From: Histomonas meleagridis | Lineage: Eukaryota; Parabasalia; Tritrichomonadida; Dientamoebidae | Reading direction: 5' to 3' | Assembly: GCA_020186115.1 (NCBI GenBank) | Contig: WSYJ01000015.1 | Span: forward strand, 77,501-141,500 | Length of the DNA: 64,000 nt | Shown here: piece after piece, positions 50,580-61,147 of the stretch | Position numbering within the stretch: the first letter of the stretch is position 1 | How the letters are laid out: each line of letters starts with the position of its first letter | Program-made: the position numbers and the translations under genes | Notes under the pieces: model-generated | The model's input: the letters and a program-made list of their open reading frames with translations, nothing else | Told to the model about the DNA's origin: nothing | Databases searched by the model: none

Positions 50580-51045
50580 AAAGAGCTGCGATAAATATAT
50601 GCCAGCTTTGTGCCTAACCACAAATAAAACCGCTAACATCTCATGAAAAAGTTTACTGTAAACAAAAATGATGATCCATTCAGGCTCTTTGTTTCAAAAT
50701 TTACAAGCATTTAAGTCTGACACAATGCATATGAACATAATGTTGATCTGATAAGCTAATATAATATTATGAAAATTGATATGGATTTGAGAATTATAAA
50801 TAGATTGATTTTTAAAATAAATATAAATACTTCAATTTTGATTAAGTTGTTCCCATTTTTACCCAAACCTATCAAGATCTAGTGGAATCTGAGTATTGAC
50901 TATGCATACTTCAAAAGAGTGTCATTATCGTTTTTCCCACAAAAATTAAGTCACTATTTAGCCAAAGCTGTGCTGAAATTCAATTCGATTTGATCGTCCG
51001 AAAGTTGCCAAAAACCGATTAATTGATTTATAAACATTTTTATTA
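50580..51045. other. Divergent intergenic region
   Basis: AT-rich stretch between the importin-like and Rab genes; no gene recognised. A TCGTCCGAAAG segment near 50993 and AAAACCGATTAA near 51012 may be promoter parts of the Rab gene. Confidence 0.4.
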
Positions 51046-51639
51046 ATGAATGATCCATCATTACAGAAACGTTTCAAGATTATATTTTTAGGCGACGCTG
51101 GCGTTGGAAAAACATCAATAATTAAAAGTCGCCTTGAAGAGCCATTTAATTACAAAATGGCACCAACAGTTGGTTCAAATTTTGAAATTACTGATGTTAA
51201 CATCAATGGTCAAACAGTGAGTTTGCGTATTTGGGATACTGCTGGACAAGAACAATATCAATCAATAATGCCTGTTTATCTAAAGGGATCTCAAGTTGCT
51301 GTCATCGTTGCTTCAATTGTTGATCACCTTTCAATTGCAAATATTGATAAATGGATAGATCTATTAAATAAGACAGAAATGTGTAAATTTATAGTTGTAA
51401 TTAACAAAATAGATCTTCAAGATAACATAAATATTGTTGACGAAATCAGAGGAGAACTAACAGATAAATATCAAGATGTTATGTTTGTTTCAGCAAAAAC
51501 AGGAAGCGGAATCAAAGATTTATTTTATACAATTGCAAAAACAGCACTAATAGAGAGTGAAACAGAGGGTGATGTAGAGCATAAAAATGGTGTTAATATT
51601 GCCAATTCCAATGAAAACCAAACAAGATTTTGTTGTTAA
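51046..51639 (+). CDS. Rab-family small GTPase
   Basis: A 197-residue canonical Rab. P-loop GDAGVGKTS, switch I with APTVGSNF, switch II WDTAGQEQY with the catalytic Gln, NKID, and SAKTGSGI are all in place. The C-terminus is a variable linker and a terminal CC (TRFCC), the usual double geranylgeranyl site, so it should attach to membranes and switch a vesicle-traffic step. Unusually, the switch I segment reads FNYKMAPTVGS rather than YxxTIGxDF. The subfamily cannot be settled by eye. It stands 210 bases before profilin in the same direction. Confidence 0.93.
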   Translation: MNDPSLQKRFKIIFLGDAGVGKTSIIKSRLEEPFNYKMAPTVGSNFEITDVNINGQTVSLRIWDTAGQEQYQSIMPVYLKGSQVAVIVASIVDHLSIANIDKWIDLLNKTEMCKFIVVINKIDLQDNINIVDEIRGELTDKYQDVMFVSAKTGSGIKDLFYTIAKTALIESETEGDVEHKNGVNIANSNENQTRFCC

Positions 51640-51847
51640 TTTAATTAAATCCCCTACAAAAATTGTTTTCACCAGAAAGATTTGTTGGGCGATGTGACTT
51701 AATATTTGCATTAAAAAGCTAAAAGATTATGGATATCTCCAAATATGCTTTTGTAAATATTTTGTATGATGTAAACTAATTAAAATTTTATTTGTCACTT
51801 TTTGTATTTAACATTGAAATTTCTAACGTATTTTGCCATGAAAGAAA

Positions 51848-52252
51848 ATGATGCAAAAAATGAATTTTTCCATAACTTATAGAGATTACATCGATCTACT
51901 ACAACCACACTGTACACATGGAGCAATTTTTACTTCAGAAGGTGAAATATATTCAGCTTCTGATGGATGGACAATTACATCCGAAGATTGTCAAAAATTT
52001 TCTGGTTTTTTTAATAACAATCCTTCAGAAACAATGAAGATGAAATTTAGATTTGGTCAGCATAGGTATTTAGTTGTATATGCAGATGAAACTCAGATAG
52101 TCGGAAGAAATTTTGAATTTGGGATAATTATTCTAAAATGCAAAACATGCTTTCTTTTAGGTTATTTTGATGGAAGTGTTGAACCAAAAAAATGTCTTCA
52201 AAGTCTCCATCGTGTTTCAAAATTTATGATGAACAACATCGGTGAAACATAA
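51848..52252 (+). CDS. Profilin
   Basis: 134 residues from the first ATG; in-frame ATGs at 51851 and 51860 are alternatives, and the last gives the usual profilin length of about 130. It shows the profilin layout: YRDYIDLLQ, HGAIFTSEGEIYSASDGWTI (first strands), the central IVGRNFEFGIIILKCKTCFLLGYFDG (like the family's G.KG..G....KT...+++G.YD), and a C-terminal helix LHRVSKFMMN. Profilin binds actin monomers and feeds filament growth; with Arp2 it makes a second actin regulator in this window. The C-terminal helix is shorter than usual. A TGTCACTTTT initiator-like sequence lies about 50 bases upstream. Confidence 0.8.
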   Translation: MMQKMNFSITYRDYIDLLQPHCTHGAIFTSEGEIYSASDGWTITSEDCQKFSGFFNNNPSETMKMKFRFGQHRYLVVYADETQIVGRNFEFGIIILKCKTCFLLGYFDGSVEPKKCLQSLHRVSKFMMNNIGET

Positions 52253-52529
52253 TTTTTCACAAGCAGGCACATGTTTTTTTATTTAGTTCAGGAATAAATT
52301 TCAAAAAAAAAATAATGAATGTCATGTATTTCATAATTCATTTTTGTGATATATATTTACATGAATTTTTTTTAAATATTAATTTTGGTAAACATCAAAT
52401 ATTTTTATTTTATATCCTTAATTTTAATTTTATGAATTTTTCATCAGGAAATATTTGGGGTGGCCCAATTTTTATTTGCCAATTCCAACCGTCGCAAATT
52501 GAGAGGCCCATGGCCGTCCTTATCTGGTT

Positions 52530-53477
52530 ATGCACCACGAAAAGAAGATCCCACAAAAGAAGCTTGACTTTTGCGCCAAGTTCAAGGAAATGTTCCACAA
52601 GTACAATAAGTTAGCCCTTGTTTCAGCTGAGAATGTTACAGCATCACAACTTCTTGGCATTCGTCACGATCTCCAAGGTCTTGCTGAAATTGTTTTCGGT
52701 AAGAACTCACTCATGAGAAGAGTTGTTGAAGAACTTAAGAGCGAACTTAAAAACATCGAAGTTCTTGAACCACTTATCTATCACGGTGTTGGCTTCTGCT
52801 TCACAAACGGATCATTCTCAAAGATCAAAGATGTTATTGACAACCACTGTAAGGGTTCACCAGCTAAAGTTGGTGCTATCTCACCATGTGATGTTGTTGT
52901 TCCACCAATGCGTACAACCCTTCCACCAACACAAGTTTCCGTTCTTCACGCCTTAAACATCCAATCCAAGATCTTCAAGGGTACCATCGAAATCACATCA
53001 GAAAAACTTCTTATCAAAGAAGGTGAAAAGGTTGGTGCCTCAGAAGCTAACTTACTCGGTCTCCTTAACATCATGCCATTCAAGTACACACTTAAGCTCG
53101 TCAAGCTTTACGATAACGGAAATCTTTATGAACCAAGCATCCTTGAAATTTCCGATGAAGTTCTTTCTGGAAAGTTCGCTACAGCCCTCAAAAACGTTGC
53201 TGGCCTTTCCATCGGTATTGGCTATGTCAATGCTGCATCTGCTCCACATATGGTTGGCTCAGCATTCAAGGACATTGCTTCAATTGCAGTTGCTATTGAC
53301 TACCAAATGAAACAAATCGCAGATATCCAAGCACTTCTTTCCGATCCAGAAGCACTTGCTAAGATGCAAGCTGCAGCTGCTGCATCTGCTCCAGCTGGAG
53401 AAGAAAAGAAGGAAGAGAAGAAAGAAGAGGAAGAAGTTGTCGAATTAGCTGGTGGTTTCGATGATCTTTTCGATTAA
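52530..53477 (+). CDS. RPLP0: 60S acidic ribosomal protein P0 (uL10)
   Basis: 315 residues, standard for P0. The N-terminal L10 domain has LVSAENVTASQLLGIRHDL and VFGKNSLMRRVVEE, the rRNA- and uL11-contacting part. The middle has the eukaryote-specific insertion (GTIEITSEKLLIKEGEKVGASEANLLGLLNI). The end has an Ala-rich hinge, a run of Lys/Glu, and a P-protein tail with LAGGFDDLFD, which stands for the usual DDMGFGLFD. P0 anchors the P1/P2 stalk that recruits elongation factors to the ribosome. Codon use is C-rich (like Arp2), fitting high expression. The upstream 270 bases hold no gene; AACCGTCG near 52487 is one base off M3. Confidence 0.97.
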   Translation: MHHEKKIPQKKLDFCAKFKEMFHKYNKLALVSAENVTASQLLGIRHDLQGLAEIVFGKNSLMRRVVEELKSELKNIEVLEPLIYHGVGFCFTNGSFSKIKDVIDNHCKGSPAKVGAISPCDVVVPPMRTTLPPTQVSVLHALNIQSKIFKGTIEITSEKLLIKEGEKVGASEANLLGLLNIMPFKYTLKLVKLYDNGNLYEPSILEISDEVLSGKFATALKNVAGLSIGIGYVNAASAPHMVGSAFKDIASIAVAIDYQMKQIADIQALLSDPEALAKMQAAAAASAPAGEEKKEEKKEEEEVVELAGGFDDLFD

Positions 53478-54032
53478 ATAGTTTTTTCTTCTGAATGAAG
53501 GTAAACATCACCTTAAAACTAATTTTTTTTCGCAAAATGATTTGTAAATAATTCGGCATGAGAATAGTTTAGTTTTGTTGTACAATTTGCTGTTCAAGCA
53601 ATTCCAAACAAAAATTATCATAACACAATCAATAAAAGAATTATTGGATTTTTTCTTTTATTTTTTCTTCATATTTAAAAATACACTGTTATCACATTAC
53701 TTGGAATTGAAATCGATTTGACGTTGTACATATGTAAGGCAATAAAATTAAAGAATTAAGCTTCTATAAATTTTTTAACAAAGCCAAAGATAATGTTATC
53801 GAATAAAGAAAGAACAAAATATCTTTTTAAAAACGCACAGCCGGCTCAAAGCAAACACAAGTAAAACAGTCACTTTTTAATTCATCTGTCAAATTTATCT
53901 ATCGGCTACATCAAATCTTCTATCGGCCGACGGCATCAAATTTGATGTTTCAATCAAATAATTTTTTGTTGTATTTCTTTCCTTAAAACGCATTCGATTC
54001 ACATAAGAAATTTTAGCCTTTATTCACAAAAC
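53478..54032. other. Intergenic region between convergent genes
   Basis: AT-rich 3' regions of P0 and the PDE gene. Contains a GTCACTTTTT stretch near 53869 and two copies of ATCGGC (near 53902 and 53922) in a region with TCAAAT repeats. No gene recognised. Confidence 0.4.
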
Positions 54033-57000
54033 TCAATTTTTCTGCTGATTTTGAACATTATTCTTTTCGTCTTCCTCAGCCTGTAACTTTTTCCATACCT
54101 CCAAATTTGACTTTACGGAATCCACGTTACATTCCAATTCAGGGAATATCCTTGCCATTGCCTGATACAAAGGAATACATACGAATGTATAGAAACCAAT
54201 TTGACCCTTTGCCTTTTGCTTATTATTTCTATCATTTAAATTTGAAGAAATTTCTAATCCATGTGCTAATTCGCAATCACCTTGTCTCCAAAATTCTTCT
54301 GATAAGACGTCGCACCATTTATCAGCTATTGGGAAAGGTCTTGAAACGTTTGATATATCTGCGACTTTCATTAACATTGTCATAGCCATAATACGATGTG
54401 ATTCATTAGCCAAGTTTATAGGTCCTTGATCCATAATATCATTTGCATTTTTCAATAACTTAAAGTGATGAGCCATATCAGTTGCCAATATCATTGTAAT
54501 TATCCATTTCCATAATTTAGTTTTATCATTTTCAGATATTGAATAGAATATATTACAAGTATCTTTTGATATAATATGTATTGCCATATCACAATGATGC
54601 ATTTCCATAACACTTTGATCTTTATATAAGATACCTAATGGTGTTTCAGCGTTAATATTATATGCATTATTAAATCCCATATGACCTACATCATGACATA
54701 TAGAAGCAACACATATTGCTAATAATTCCAATGAATTTAATATGTTATTAAGTTTCGTAATTTTAATTTGATATGCAAAATATTGTAATACATCAATTGC
54801 ATGAATCCAATTATGATATGGTGGTTCATTATAAGTTTCACGTAATTTATATAAGAAGTTAAAGAATAATTCATTGGTGATTTTGAACTTTTCTAATAAT
54901 GAAAATTCATCAAAAACTGTATACGCAACTTTAAATAACCCAATGCCATTATAATCAATACAAAAGAAATTAAGCTTAAAGATATCCTCACGTTTATCTT
55001 CTGGAAATGTAAGTTTCTGTGGCTGTTGATAAGATTTCTTCTCTGCTTCGCCAATCCATTTATTCATTTCGACTATAACTGATCCATATTCAGAGATCTC
55101 TAATAGACGACTTTTCTCCATGATAACTGATGCGAATATTCCAAATGTTTTTAATAACTTAAAGTCATCTTGTGTAAAGTCGCCATTATTCTTATTAACT
55201 AATTCAATTGCTCCATAGACTGTACCTGTTGTAGATGTTAATGGTACTGTAAGTAATGATTTAGTCTTATAACCAGTTGTATAATCAATGAATTTATTAA
55301 ATCGTGGATCATGATATGCATCATTAATCATTAGCGCTTCTTTAGTTTTAACTGTTGTAGCTGCAATTCCATTTGATATTGGTATTGTTGGTGGTAAATT
55401 AGCGCCGTCAACAATATATGATGTTAATGAACTAAGTGCATCATCAACTAAAAAGATTGAGCCACAATCAGAGTCAATAACTTGTTTGATGATTTGTAAT
55501 AAGTTAGTTAATAATGTCTTAATGTTATCACTCGATGTTAACATAGTCGATGTTTGTAATAATGAATCATATTGTTGTGTTTTCTTTGCGGACTTTTCAT
55601 ACGTAGTTTGATTATCAATATATAATCCACAGAAATACATCAATAAGTTAACGTAATTAATATCAGTCGATGAAAACGGTTTCCCGTCATGTTTGTTATG
55701 GAATTCAACAACGCCAATGACTTCTTTACGTGCGTTTTTGATGGGAATTGATAATAACGATTTTGTCTTGAAGCCATTCTCGATTTCACTTGACTTGTCA
55801 AAGTGAAGTTCCTCGTATACGTCAGAAACGTTTGTAACTTCGCCACTTTTATATGTTTGAGTAATAGTATTATTTGTAGTAATTGGAAATGGTTCAACAT
55901 TACGTAAGTTCGGTGCAACGATTGGTGTAAGAACTTGTTTTTGTTTGTCAAGAATATACATATATGAACGTTCTGAATTTGTGATTCGACGAGAACTTTC
56001 AACTGATTTCTGAACAATGTCATCAATAGTTGACTCGTCATTAAGCATTTCGATGATATCAGTCAGATCTTTAACGCATTGATGTTCATTTTCATTTCGT
56101 TGATCACCTGATCCAGATTGTGAATATCTTTCGTTGTTATCAAGCGCAAGGATTATATATGGCGCAAGGTCCTTAAGGCTAACTTCATCATCCATGGTAA
56201 ACATTGGAAGATCTTTTCTTCCACGAACACATACGACGTACCGTGTGTTTTGTTTTGGGTCTACGACTGGGACTGCAAGCACTGATTCTGCTTCAGATCC
56301 ATCCACTTCTTCGCAATATGAACTTTGTAATTTATTGACCATACAATTGATCTGTATCTCATTTAAAATCGCTTCGCCGACAATCCCAGAATGGTTAATA
56401 TCGATTGATATCTTCGATCTTTTGTATTGTTGGAGTTCTCCATTCGTTTTATCATATTTCCAAATTTCACATACTCTGCAGTTGTAAAGTTCTGAAATTT
56501 TTCTTTGGAGTAAAATTAAGAATTGTTCAACTTCCATAAGTTGCATTAACTCAAGACATTGTTGATGAGGATGAGGTTGTTTCCTAAGCCATGTACAATA
56601 AAACTTATATTTTCTAATGAAATATTCTATGAATTCTTCGTCGTCGTTATCGAAAAATGGATTCTTTGAATCACGAATAACTTCAACAACAGCACACACA
56701 TTGTTATTGAGGTCCCACAGCGGGAAGATGATGACTGAGCTGTTGTTTGGAACGATTTCGCCGTCGATCTCCGGGCTGTACGCTTGATGTTCTGTGACAT
56801 TTGGAATCTTCACAATCTCGCGACGAAAGAAGGTGTACCCGACAAGGCCGACTGAATGGTCAATGGACTTCTTGATTTTCTCGGAATATAACGCATGTAA
56901 TGATGGGACATCTTGCCACATTATTACATTTTGCGCTTTTAATGAAATGGTCATGATCTCTTCGACAGCTGAGTGTAGAGGCATTGTGGTAGCATTGGTG

Positions 57001-57287
57001 AGAAAGGCTTCTAAGACAGATTCACGTTGATTATACTTATCAACAATTGGTGCTTTGGTTGAATGAGTAGTTTGCTTTTTGATTTCAACACCGGGATGAA
57101 CATCTTTGGGTAGCCGCTTTTGTGGTGTTACTTGGTTTGTATATTTTTTGGTGACCATGCTATGATAATTTGATGAGAACGTGGTGTATTTTGAATATGG
57201 ATTTTGTGTGCTTGGTATGTTTCCGCGCCAGCTGTTATAGGGATGGGAAGGTTGATAATTGTTCCGACCCGATTTTTTTGGCTGCAT
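54033..57287 (-). CDS. GAF-domain cyclic-nucleotide phosphodiesterase (PDE class I)
   Basis: 1084 residues. A polar, probably disordered N-terminus (1-90) is followed by about four GAF-like domains at roughly 90-235, 248-390, 405-565 and 575-730. The last two are clearest (SLLSIPIKNARKEVIGVVEFHNKHDGKPF; SLLTVPLTSTTGTVYGAIELVNKNNGDF) and the fourth has an NKF-type motif (DPRFNKFID). The catalytic domain (about 800-1060) has the PDEase I signature YHNWIHAIDV (about 822), HDVGH (about 863) and MKVADISNVSRPF (about 974), with all metal-binding His and Asp present, so it should hydrolyse cAMP and/or cGMP. The GAF modules suggest allosteric control by cyclic nucleotide. The architecture recalls PDE2/5/6/10/11 but with more GAF units. 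C-terminus is Glu/Lys/Asn-rich. Confidence 0.93.
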   Translation of the reverse strand: MQPKKSGRNNYQPSHPYNSWRGNIPSTQNPYSKYTTFSSNYHSMVTKKYTNQVTPQKRLPKDVHPGVEIKKQTTHSTKAPIVDKYNQRESVLEAFLTNATTMPLHSAVEEIMTISLKAQNVIMWQDVPSLHALYSEKIKKSIDHSVGLVGYTFFRREIVKIPNVTEHQAYSPEIDGEIVPNNSSVIIFPLWDLNNNVCAVVEVIRDSKNPFFDNDDEEFIEYFIRKYKFYCTWLRKQPHPHQQCLELMQLMEVEQFLILLQRKISELYNCRVCEIWKYDKTNGELQQYKRSKISIDINHSGIVGEAILNEIQINCMVNKLQSSYCEEVDGSEAESVLAVPVVDPKQNTRYVVCVRGRKDLPMFTMDDEVSLKDLAPYIILALDNNERYSQSGSGDQRNENEHQCVKDLTDIIEMLNDESTIDDIVQKSVESSRRITNSERSYMYILDKQKQVLTPIVAPNLRNVEPFPITTNNTITQTYKSGEVTNVSDVYEELHFDKSSEIENGFKTKSLLSIPIKNARKEVIGVVEFHNKHDGKPFSSTDINYVNLLMYFCGLYIDNQTTYEKSAKKTQQYDSLLQTSTMLTSSDNIKTLLTNLLQIIKQVIDSDCGSIFLVDDALSSLTSYIVDGANLPPTIPISNGIAATTVKTKEALMINDAYHDPRFNKFIDYTTGYKTKSLLTVPLTSTTGTVYGAIELVNKNNGDFTQDDFKLLKTFGIFASVIMEKSRLLEISEYGSVIVEMNKWIGEAEKKSYQQPQKLTFPEDKREDIFKLNFFCIDYNGIGLFKVAYTVFDEFSLLEKFKITNELFFNFLYKLRETYNEPPYHNWIHAIDVLQYFAYQIKITKLNNILNSLELLAICVASICHDVGHMGFNNAYNINAETPLGILYKDQSVMEMHHCDMAIHIISKDTCNIFYSISENDKTKLWKWIITMILATDMAHHFKLLKNANDIMDQGPINLANESHRIMAMTMLMKVADISNVSRPFPIADKWCDVLSEEFWRQGDCELAHGLEISSNLNDRNNKQKAKGQIGFYTFVCIPLYQAMARIFPELECNVDSVKSNLEVWKKLQAEEDEKNNVQNQQKN

Positions 57288-58349
57288 ATTTTTAGCTAAC
57301 GTATTTCACTCAAAACCTCTTTTTTTGACAATTTTTGAGTGGAAACGGAAGTTATAGCGCAGAGAATAAACAAAAGAAACAGTGTTTCTGGTTAAATAAA
57401 AGTTCTGTTTAATCATTATAACTAATAAACATTACATTAGTACACATGTATATGATATATCTACATATTTTACCATAATAATTAATATGTATATAGAGAT
57501 ATTTCTATTTTATATGCGATATATATTCAATGAAAAATGGCAGTTTGATTATGTAATTGAATGCAATGAAATTGTACTTTTCAATACTAACCGTGATCAA
57601 AATGTGAGGCAATCAATTTTTTATATAAACCGTATATTTTCAATTTTGAACACATTTAACCGCTCATTGATCATCGTTGATGGAAACAATGGTATCGTCA
57701 ATTCAAACCGCAACGCTAAAAATAAACGTATTTAAACGTTTTTAATCGAGCTGCACAATGAACAATATCTAATGTTATTTTAAATTGTGAAATATGTTTC
57801 ATATTGTATATTCATCTTGAAATTGATTTATCATGAAAATGTATCATTAAAAATTGATAATTTTTATTCCTTAATATAAATGCTTATAAACAAATTGGAA
57901 TCAACAAGCTATATAGCAGCGAGTGCTAGCTTCTAGTGGCTGTGATTGGTGATGATAAAAAAATTTGGGCATTTTTAAAGCAAATATTTGTTAATTAACT
58001 GAATTGCCTTTACTAAAATTTTTGATGAACTCAGAAAATGAAGTAGCCACTAACATTATGTTTAATTAAGAGAATGTCATAAATGATGTTAACACGCCAA
58101 TAGCTGCTTATTGGAGCTCAGTTAGATTTTTGTGGATAAGCTTATCCATACTATTTAGATTTTTATAACATGACTTGAATCTTCATTCGCTTCCCAATGA
58201 ACATTTTTTAAGATAATTGAAGCAAGGCATGGAAACTCAGGTTGGAGTTTTCTTATTTGTGGCCAAACTCTTCCATTCCATCTTTTCTAAAACTTTCATT
58301 AAAAAAAATTAACCTGCATTTTATTCGTTGAATTTTTCAGTTGAAATAA
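57288..58349. other. Intergenic region of about 1 kb
   Basis: AT-rich. The short plus-strand ORF at 57487-57735 has no family resemblance. Small hairpins are visible, such as CCAATA...TATTGG near 58094-58111 and AGTGGCT (57935) with AGCCACT (58043). They hint at RNA structure but fit no known RNA. Confidence 0.4.
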
Positions 58350-58415
58350 ATGTTTTTGTGTGCTGATTTTTGTGTGATATCTCAAAAAGTGCATTTTGGT
58401 TCATCGTTTGAAATT

Positions 58416-59549
58416 ATGGGAAATAGTTCCAGTAAAGAGGTCATGCAAAAAAGTGTTGACCAATCATTTACTTATGTACTTCCGAAATTTATGCAAAATT
58501 TGGAATATCTTGAAGAAATTATTTTTAATTTGAACGAAATTAACATTTATGAATCTATCAGTGCAACCATGAATGTAATAATAGATGATGGTATACATAA
58601 TTTCTCAAACTTGATTTTAAGTCAATTAATATATTCAGCAATTGTTTTGCAAATGAATAATTTTAAATTATATATTAATTTCATGAAACAAATTGAAAAT
58701 AAAGAAAAAGAATTTAACATAAGTAATAATGAATTGATCAATAGATTTAAAAATTTTCTTCTTAACATAGACTCACAAGAATCATATTTTATTCTCGAAA
58801 GGATGATTGAATTGGGAATGGTTTCCTCAAAAACAGTTGATAATAAAAATAATTTTTATTTTGCACATCATTTTCCGAATAAACCAACAAATGTTTTGAA
58901 GGTGCAATATGAATCTTATAATTATCATGATGAAAGTTATGAAGAACTTTCAAAGAATGATTTTGAACGACATAAGAAATATGTTAAAGAAGGAGTTAAT
59001 TCAAGTAAAATATCAAAAATAATTCGAAATGATGAAATCGAAAAACTTCAAGAAATATCATCACAAAGTAATTTTAATTTTAATCAATCAATTAAACTAT
59101 CACTTTATGAAAGATATTCTTTTATTAATCAAGATGATATTGCATTAATTGATTAGGCATCATTTTTTTCTGCAGAAAAATGTTTTAAATATTTACTTAT
59201 GAATGGTGATAAAATGGAAAATACAGGTAAATATGCAGTTGCAAGTGGAAACGAAGAAATTGTTCATTTATGTGGGCAAAATCATTCATCATTTGAAGGT
59301 GCATATGAAGCAGCAATTGAATTTCATAGAAATGATATCTTTCATTATATCTATGAAAATAATTTAGAAAAAATCGAAAGTTTGCGTCAAAAGTTTGGAT
59401 GTATGCTCATGTATTATGGTATCGATCAATTAGGAAACTATTGTATTTTCTATGATAATTATGTATTTCTCTTTATATATATTTATGAAAATATTATTGA
59501 AGAAATTCGAGTGAGTTTATTGAAAGGCTTTCAACTAATAAATTTATGA
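58416..59549 (+). pseudogene. Ankyrin protein gene with one premature stop, probable N-myristoylation site
   Basis: Paralogue of the gene at 24425. The frame is open from an ATG at 58350, but the downstream ATG at 58416 gives MGNSSSKEVMQK, a textbook N-myristoylation start, so it is preferred. The conserved block IIRNDEIEKLQEISSQSNFNFNQSIKLSLYERYSF reaches ...ALID and then a TAG at 59154-59156, where the paralogue has Tyr (LIDYAAFF). The same frame goes on at once: ASFFSAEKCFKYLLMNG...KYAVASGNEEIVHLCGQNHSSF...AAIEFHRNDIFHYIYENN. After about 59400 the similarity decays to a stop at 59549. A single nonsense change, readthrough or a sequencing error would explain the TAG. The gene is followed by degraded cassettes. 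Confidence 0.7.
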
Positions 59550-59559
59550 ATATTAAGAT

Positions 59560-60035
59560 ATTTAACTATTTACTTGAACAAAAAGGAATTGATATTAATG
59601 AGAGAGATTTTTATTTGTTTTATTTGATATTTATTTTAGTAATTTATGATTACAAAATAATATCTGGAAATTATTAAAATTATTTAATACAATACTTTTT
59701 AAAATAATTCATAATGAACATGCAGAAATAGCGAAATTACTTTTTGAACAAAAAGGGATTGATATTAATGCTAAAAATATTAATTTGTTTTATTAAATAT
59801 TTATGCTCATCATTTTATGTTTCAAAATATTATTTGGAAATTATGAAAATTATTTCAAACAGCACTTATGATGGCATCCAAATGTGGTTATACAGAAATA
59901 ATTAAATTACTTCTTGAACGAAAATGAATTGATATTAAAGCTAAAGATATTTATTTGTTTTATTTAATACCCATTTTAACAACCTTATATCCCAAAATAA
60001 CATTTGGGATTTATTTTAATTATTTTAATCGCTAA
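59560..60035 (+). repeat. Degraded ankyrin cassettes (array E)
   Basis: Three plus-strand cassettes with T codons near 59520, 59690 and 59860 (period 170). The spacer after the first (59607-59687) is again 80 nt. The third has a TGA in place of a GGA-type codon at about 59925, so it is dead. From 60036 to 60421 no gene is seen; a small GGCATGG...CCATGCC hairpin is present near 60300-60320. Confidence 0.75.
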
Positions 60036-60421
60036 ACTTTAAGGGTTTTGGTGATGAGAAAAATTGATATAAATGATTTTTATTTATGCATTTTAAGTTT
60101 TTTAATATCTATAAAAAATAAATTGTAAATTTCATTCCTTTGAAATTTTGGAAGTTTAAATTTCTATAATGTAAAAAATAGGGATTTGAAGTATAAATTT
60201 CTTGATTTATTTCAATAAAGTTATTTTCAAAAAATTTCTTTCAAATATTTTAAACATCATGTTTAGAAGTAAAAAATATATATAATACCTTTTAGAAAGG
60301 CATGGCTCCATGCCTCTCTTTATAAAGAGTTGTTGTTGGGAAAATTCTCTTCTTTTACAAAAAAATGTTTGTTCTCACTTCATCTGGACCACTCCGAAGA
60401 CGATCATTTTTATCTTAATTT

Positions 60422-60429
60422 AGCCGTTA
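60422..60429 (+). promoter_or_regulatory. M3-like box AGCCGTTA before the coiled-coil gene
   Basis: Matches the M3 consensus and lies only 9 bases before the ATG, so transcription starts at or very near it. Confidence 0.45.
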
Positions 60430-60438
60430 AATTTCGGG

Positions 60439-61011
60439 ATGGAAAAAAAACAAATGAACGAAATAAATAATATGATATTAGCCCTCAAAGAAAAAGAAAA
60501 GCAGGTAAATATGGAAAATTCCAGGCTAAAACAGCTTTCTCAAATTCAGGATGCACTGATTGATAAACAAAGGGAAATTCTTTTGGAAGTGGTAAAAACA
60601 AGTAAAGAACTGATTGAAGTTGAACAAAGAAGAAAGGAGATAAAGGAAATGATTGAGAAACAAAAGCATGATTTATTAATTTCATCTGCAAAAGCTAAAA
60701 ACATAAATTCAATCATTGATAAAGCAATAGGTGATGCAGATCATCAAGCGCAAGTTGCCGATGGACCAACAGGAATAGCTACTTTGAAAATTATTGAACA
60801 AATACAAAATAGTTTATTTACATTAACAGAATCATGCTTAGATTCGCAGGACCTTTCTGTCCCTGAGGATAAAATGAAGAATTTAGTAAGTAGTGTGAAT
60901 GAAATTATTCAAAATGCGATTGATTCTGGTTTTGCCAAAGAATCACCAGATGACACAATACGCCGCCAAAGCTTTATCATTTCTTCGATGGTTCCCCAAA
61001 TAGATGAGTAA
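60439..61011 (+). CDS. Coiled-coil protein, unknown
   Basis: 190 residues, ATG start. Residues 5 to about 85 form a continuous heptad coiled coil (MNEINNMILALKEKEKQVNMENSRL... LIEVEQRRKEIKEMIEKQ). The second half is helical and contains TGIATLKIIEQIQNSLFTLTESCLDSQDLSVPEDKMKNLVSSVNEIIQNAID, without coiled-coil periodicity. No family recognised. Probably a structural or cytoskeletal component. The promoter context and clean frame support a real gene. Confidence 0.7.
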   Translation: MEKKQMNEINNMILALKEKEKQVNMENSRLKQLSQIQDALIDKQREILLEVVKTSKELIEVEQRRKEIKEMIEKQKHDLLISSAKAKNINSIIDKAIGDADHQAQVADGPTGIATLKIIEQIQNSLFTLTESCLDSQDLSVPEDKMKNLVSSVNEIIQNAIDSGFAKESPDDTIRRQSFIISSMVPQIDE

Positions 61012-61147
61012 ACGTCAGATTTTTTCAAAATAATCATTAAATTTTTAATATACAAATCCACAAAAACTAATTTTGTTTTGCTTTTGCAAGTTGTCAAAAC
61101 AATTTTTTGATTAATATATTAAAACAAAATATTTTATTCACAATATA

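Noticed and set aside
52315-52614. 99-codon ORF overlapping the start of P0
   Set aside because: Out of frame with P0, AT-rich leader and then antisense-like composition; a shadow.
57487-57735. Plus-strand ORF of 82 codons
   Set aside because: No domain, AT-driven composition, not near a promoter box.
57900-58110. tRNA- or snRNA-like hairpins
   Set aside because: No cloverleaf, B-box or known snRNA core motif could be found.
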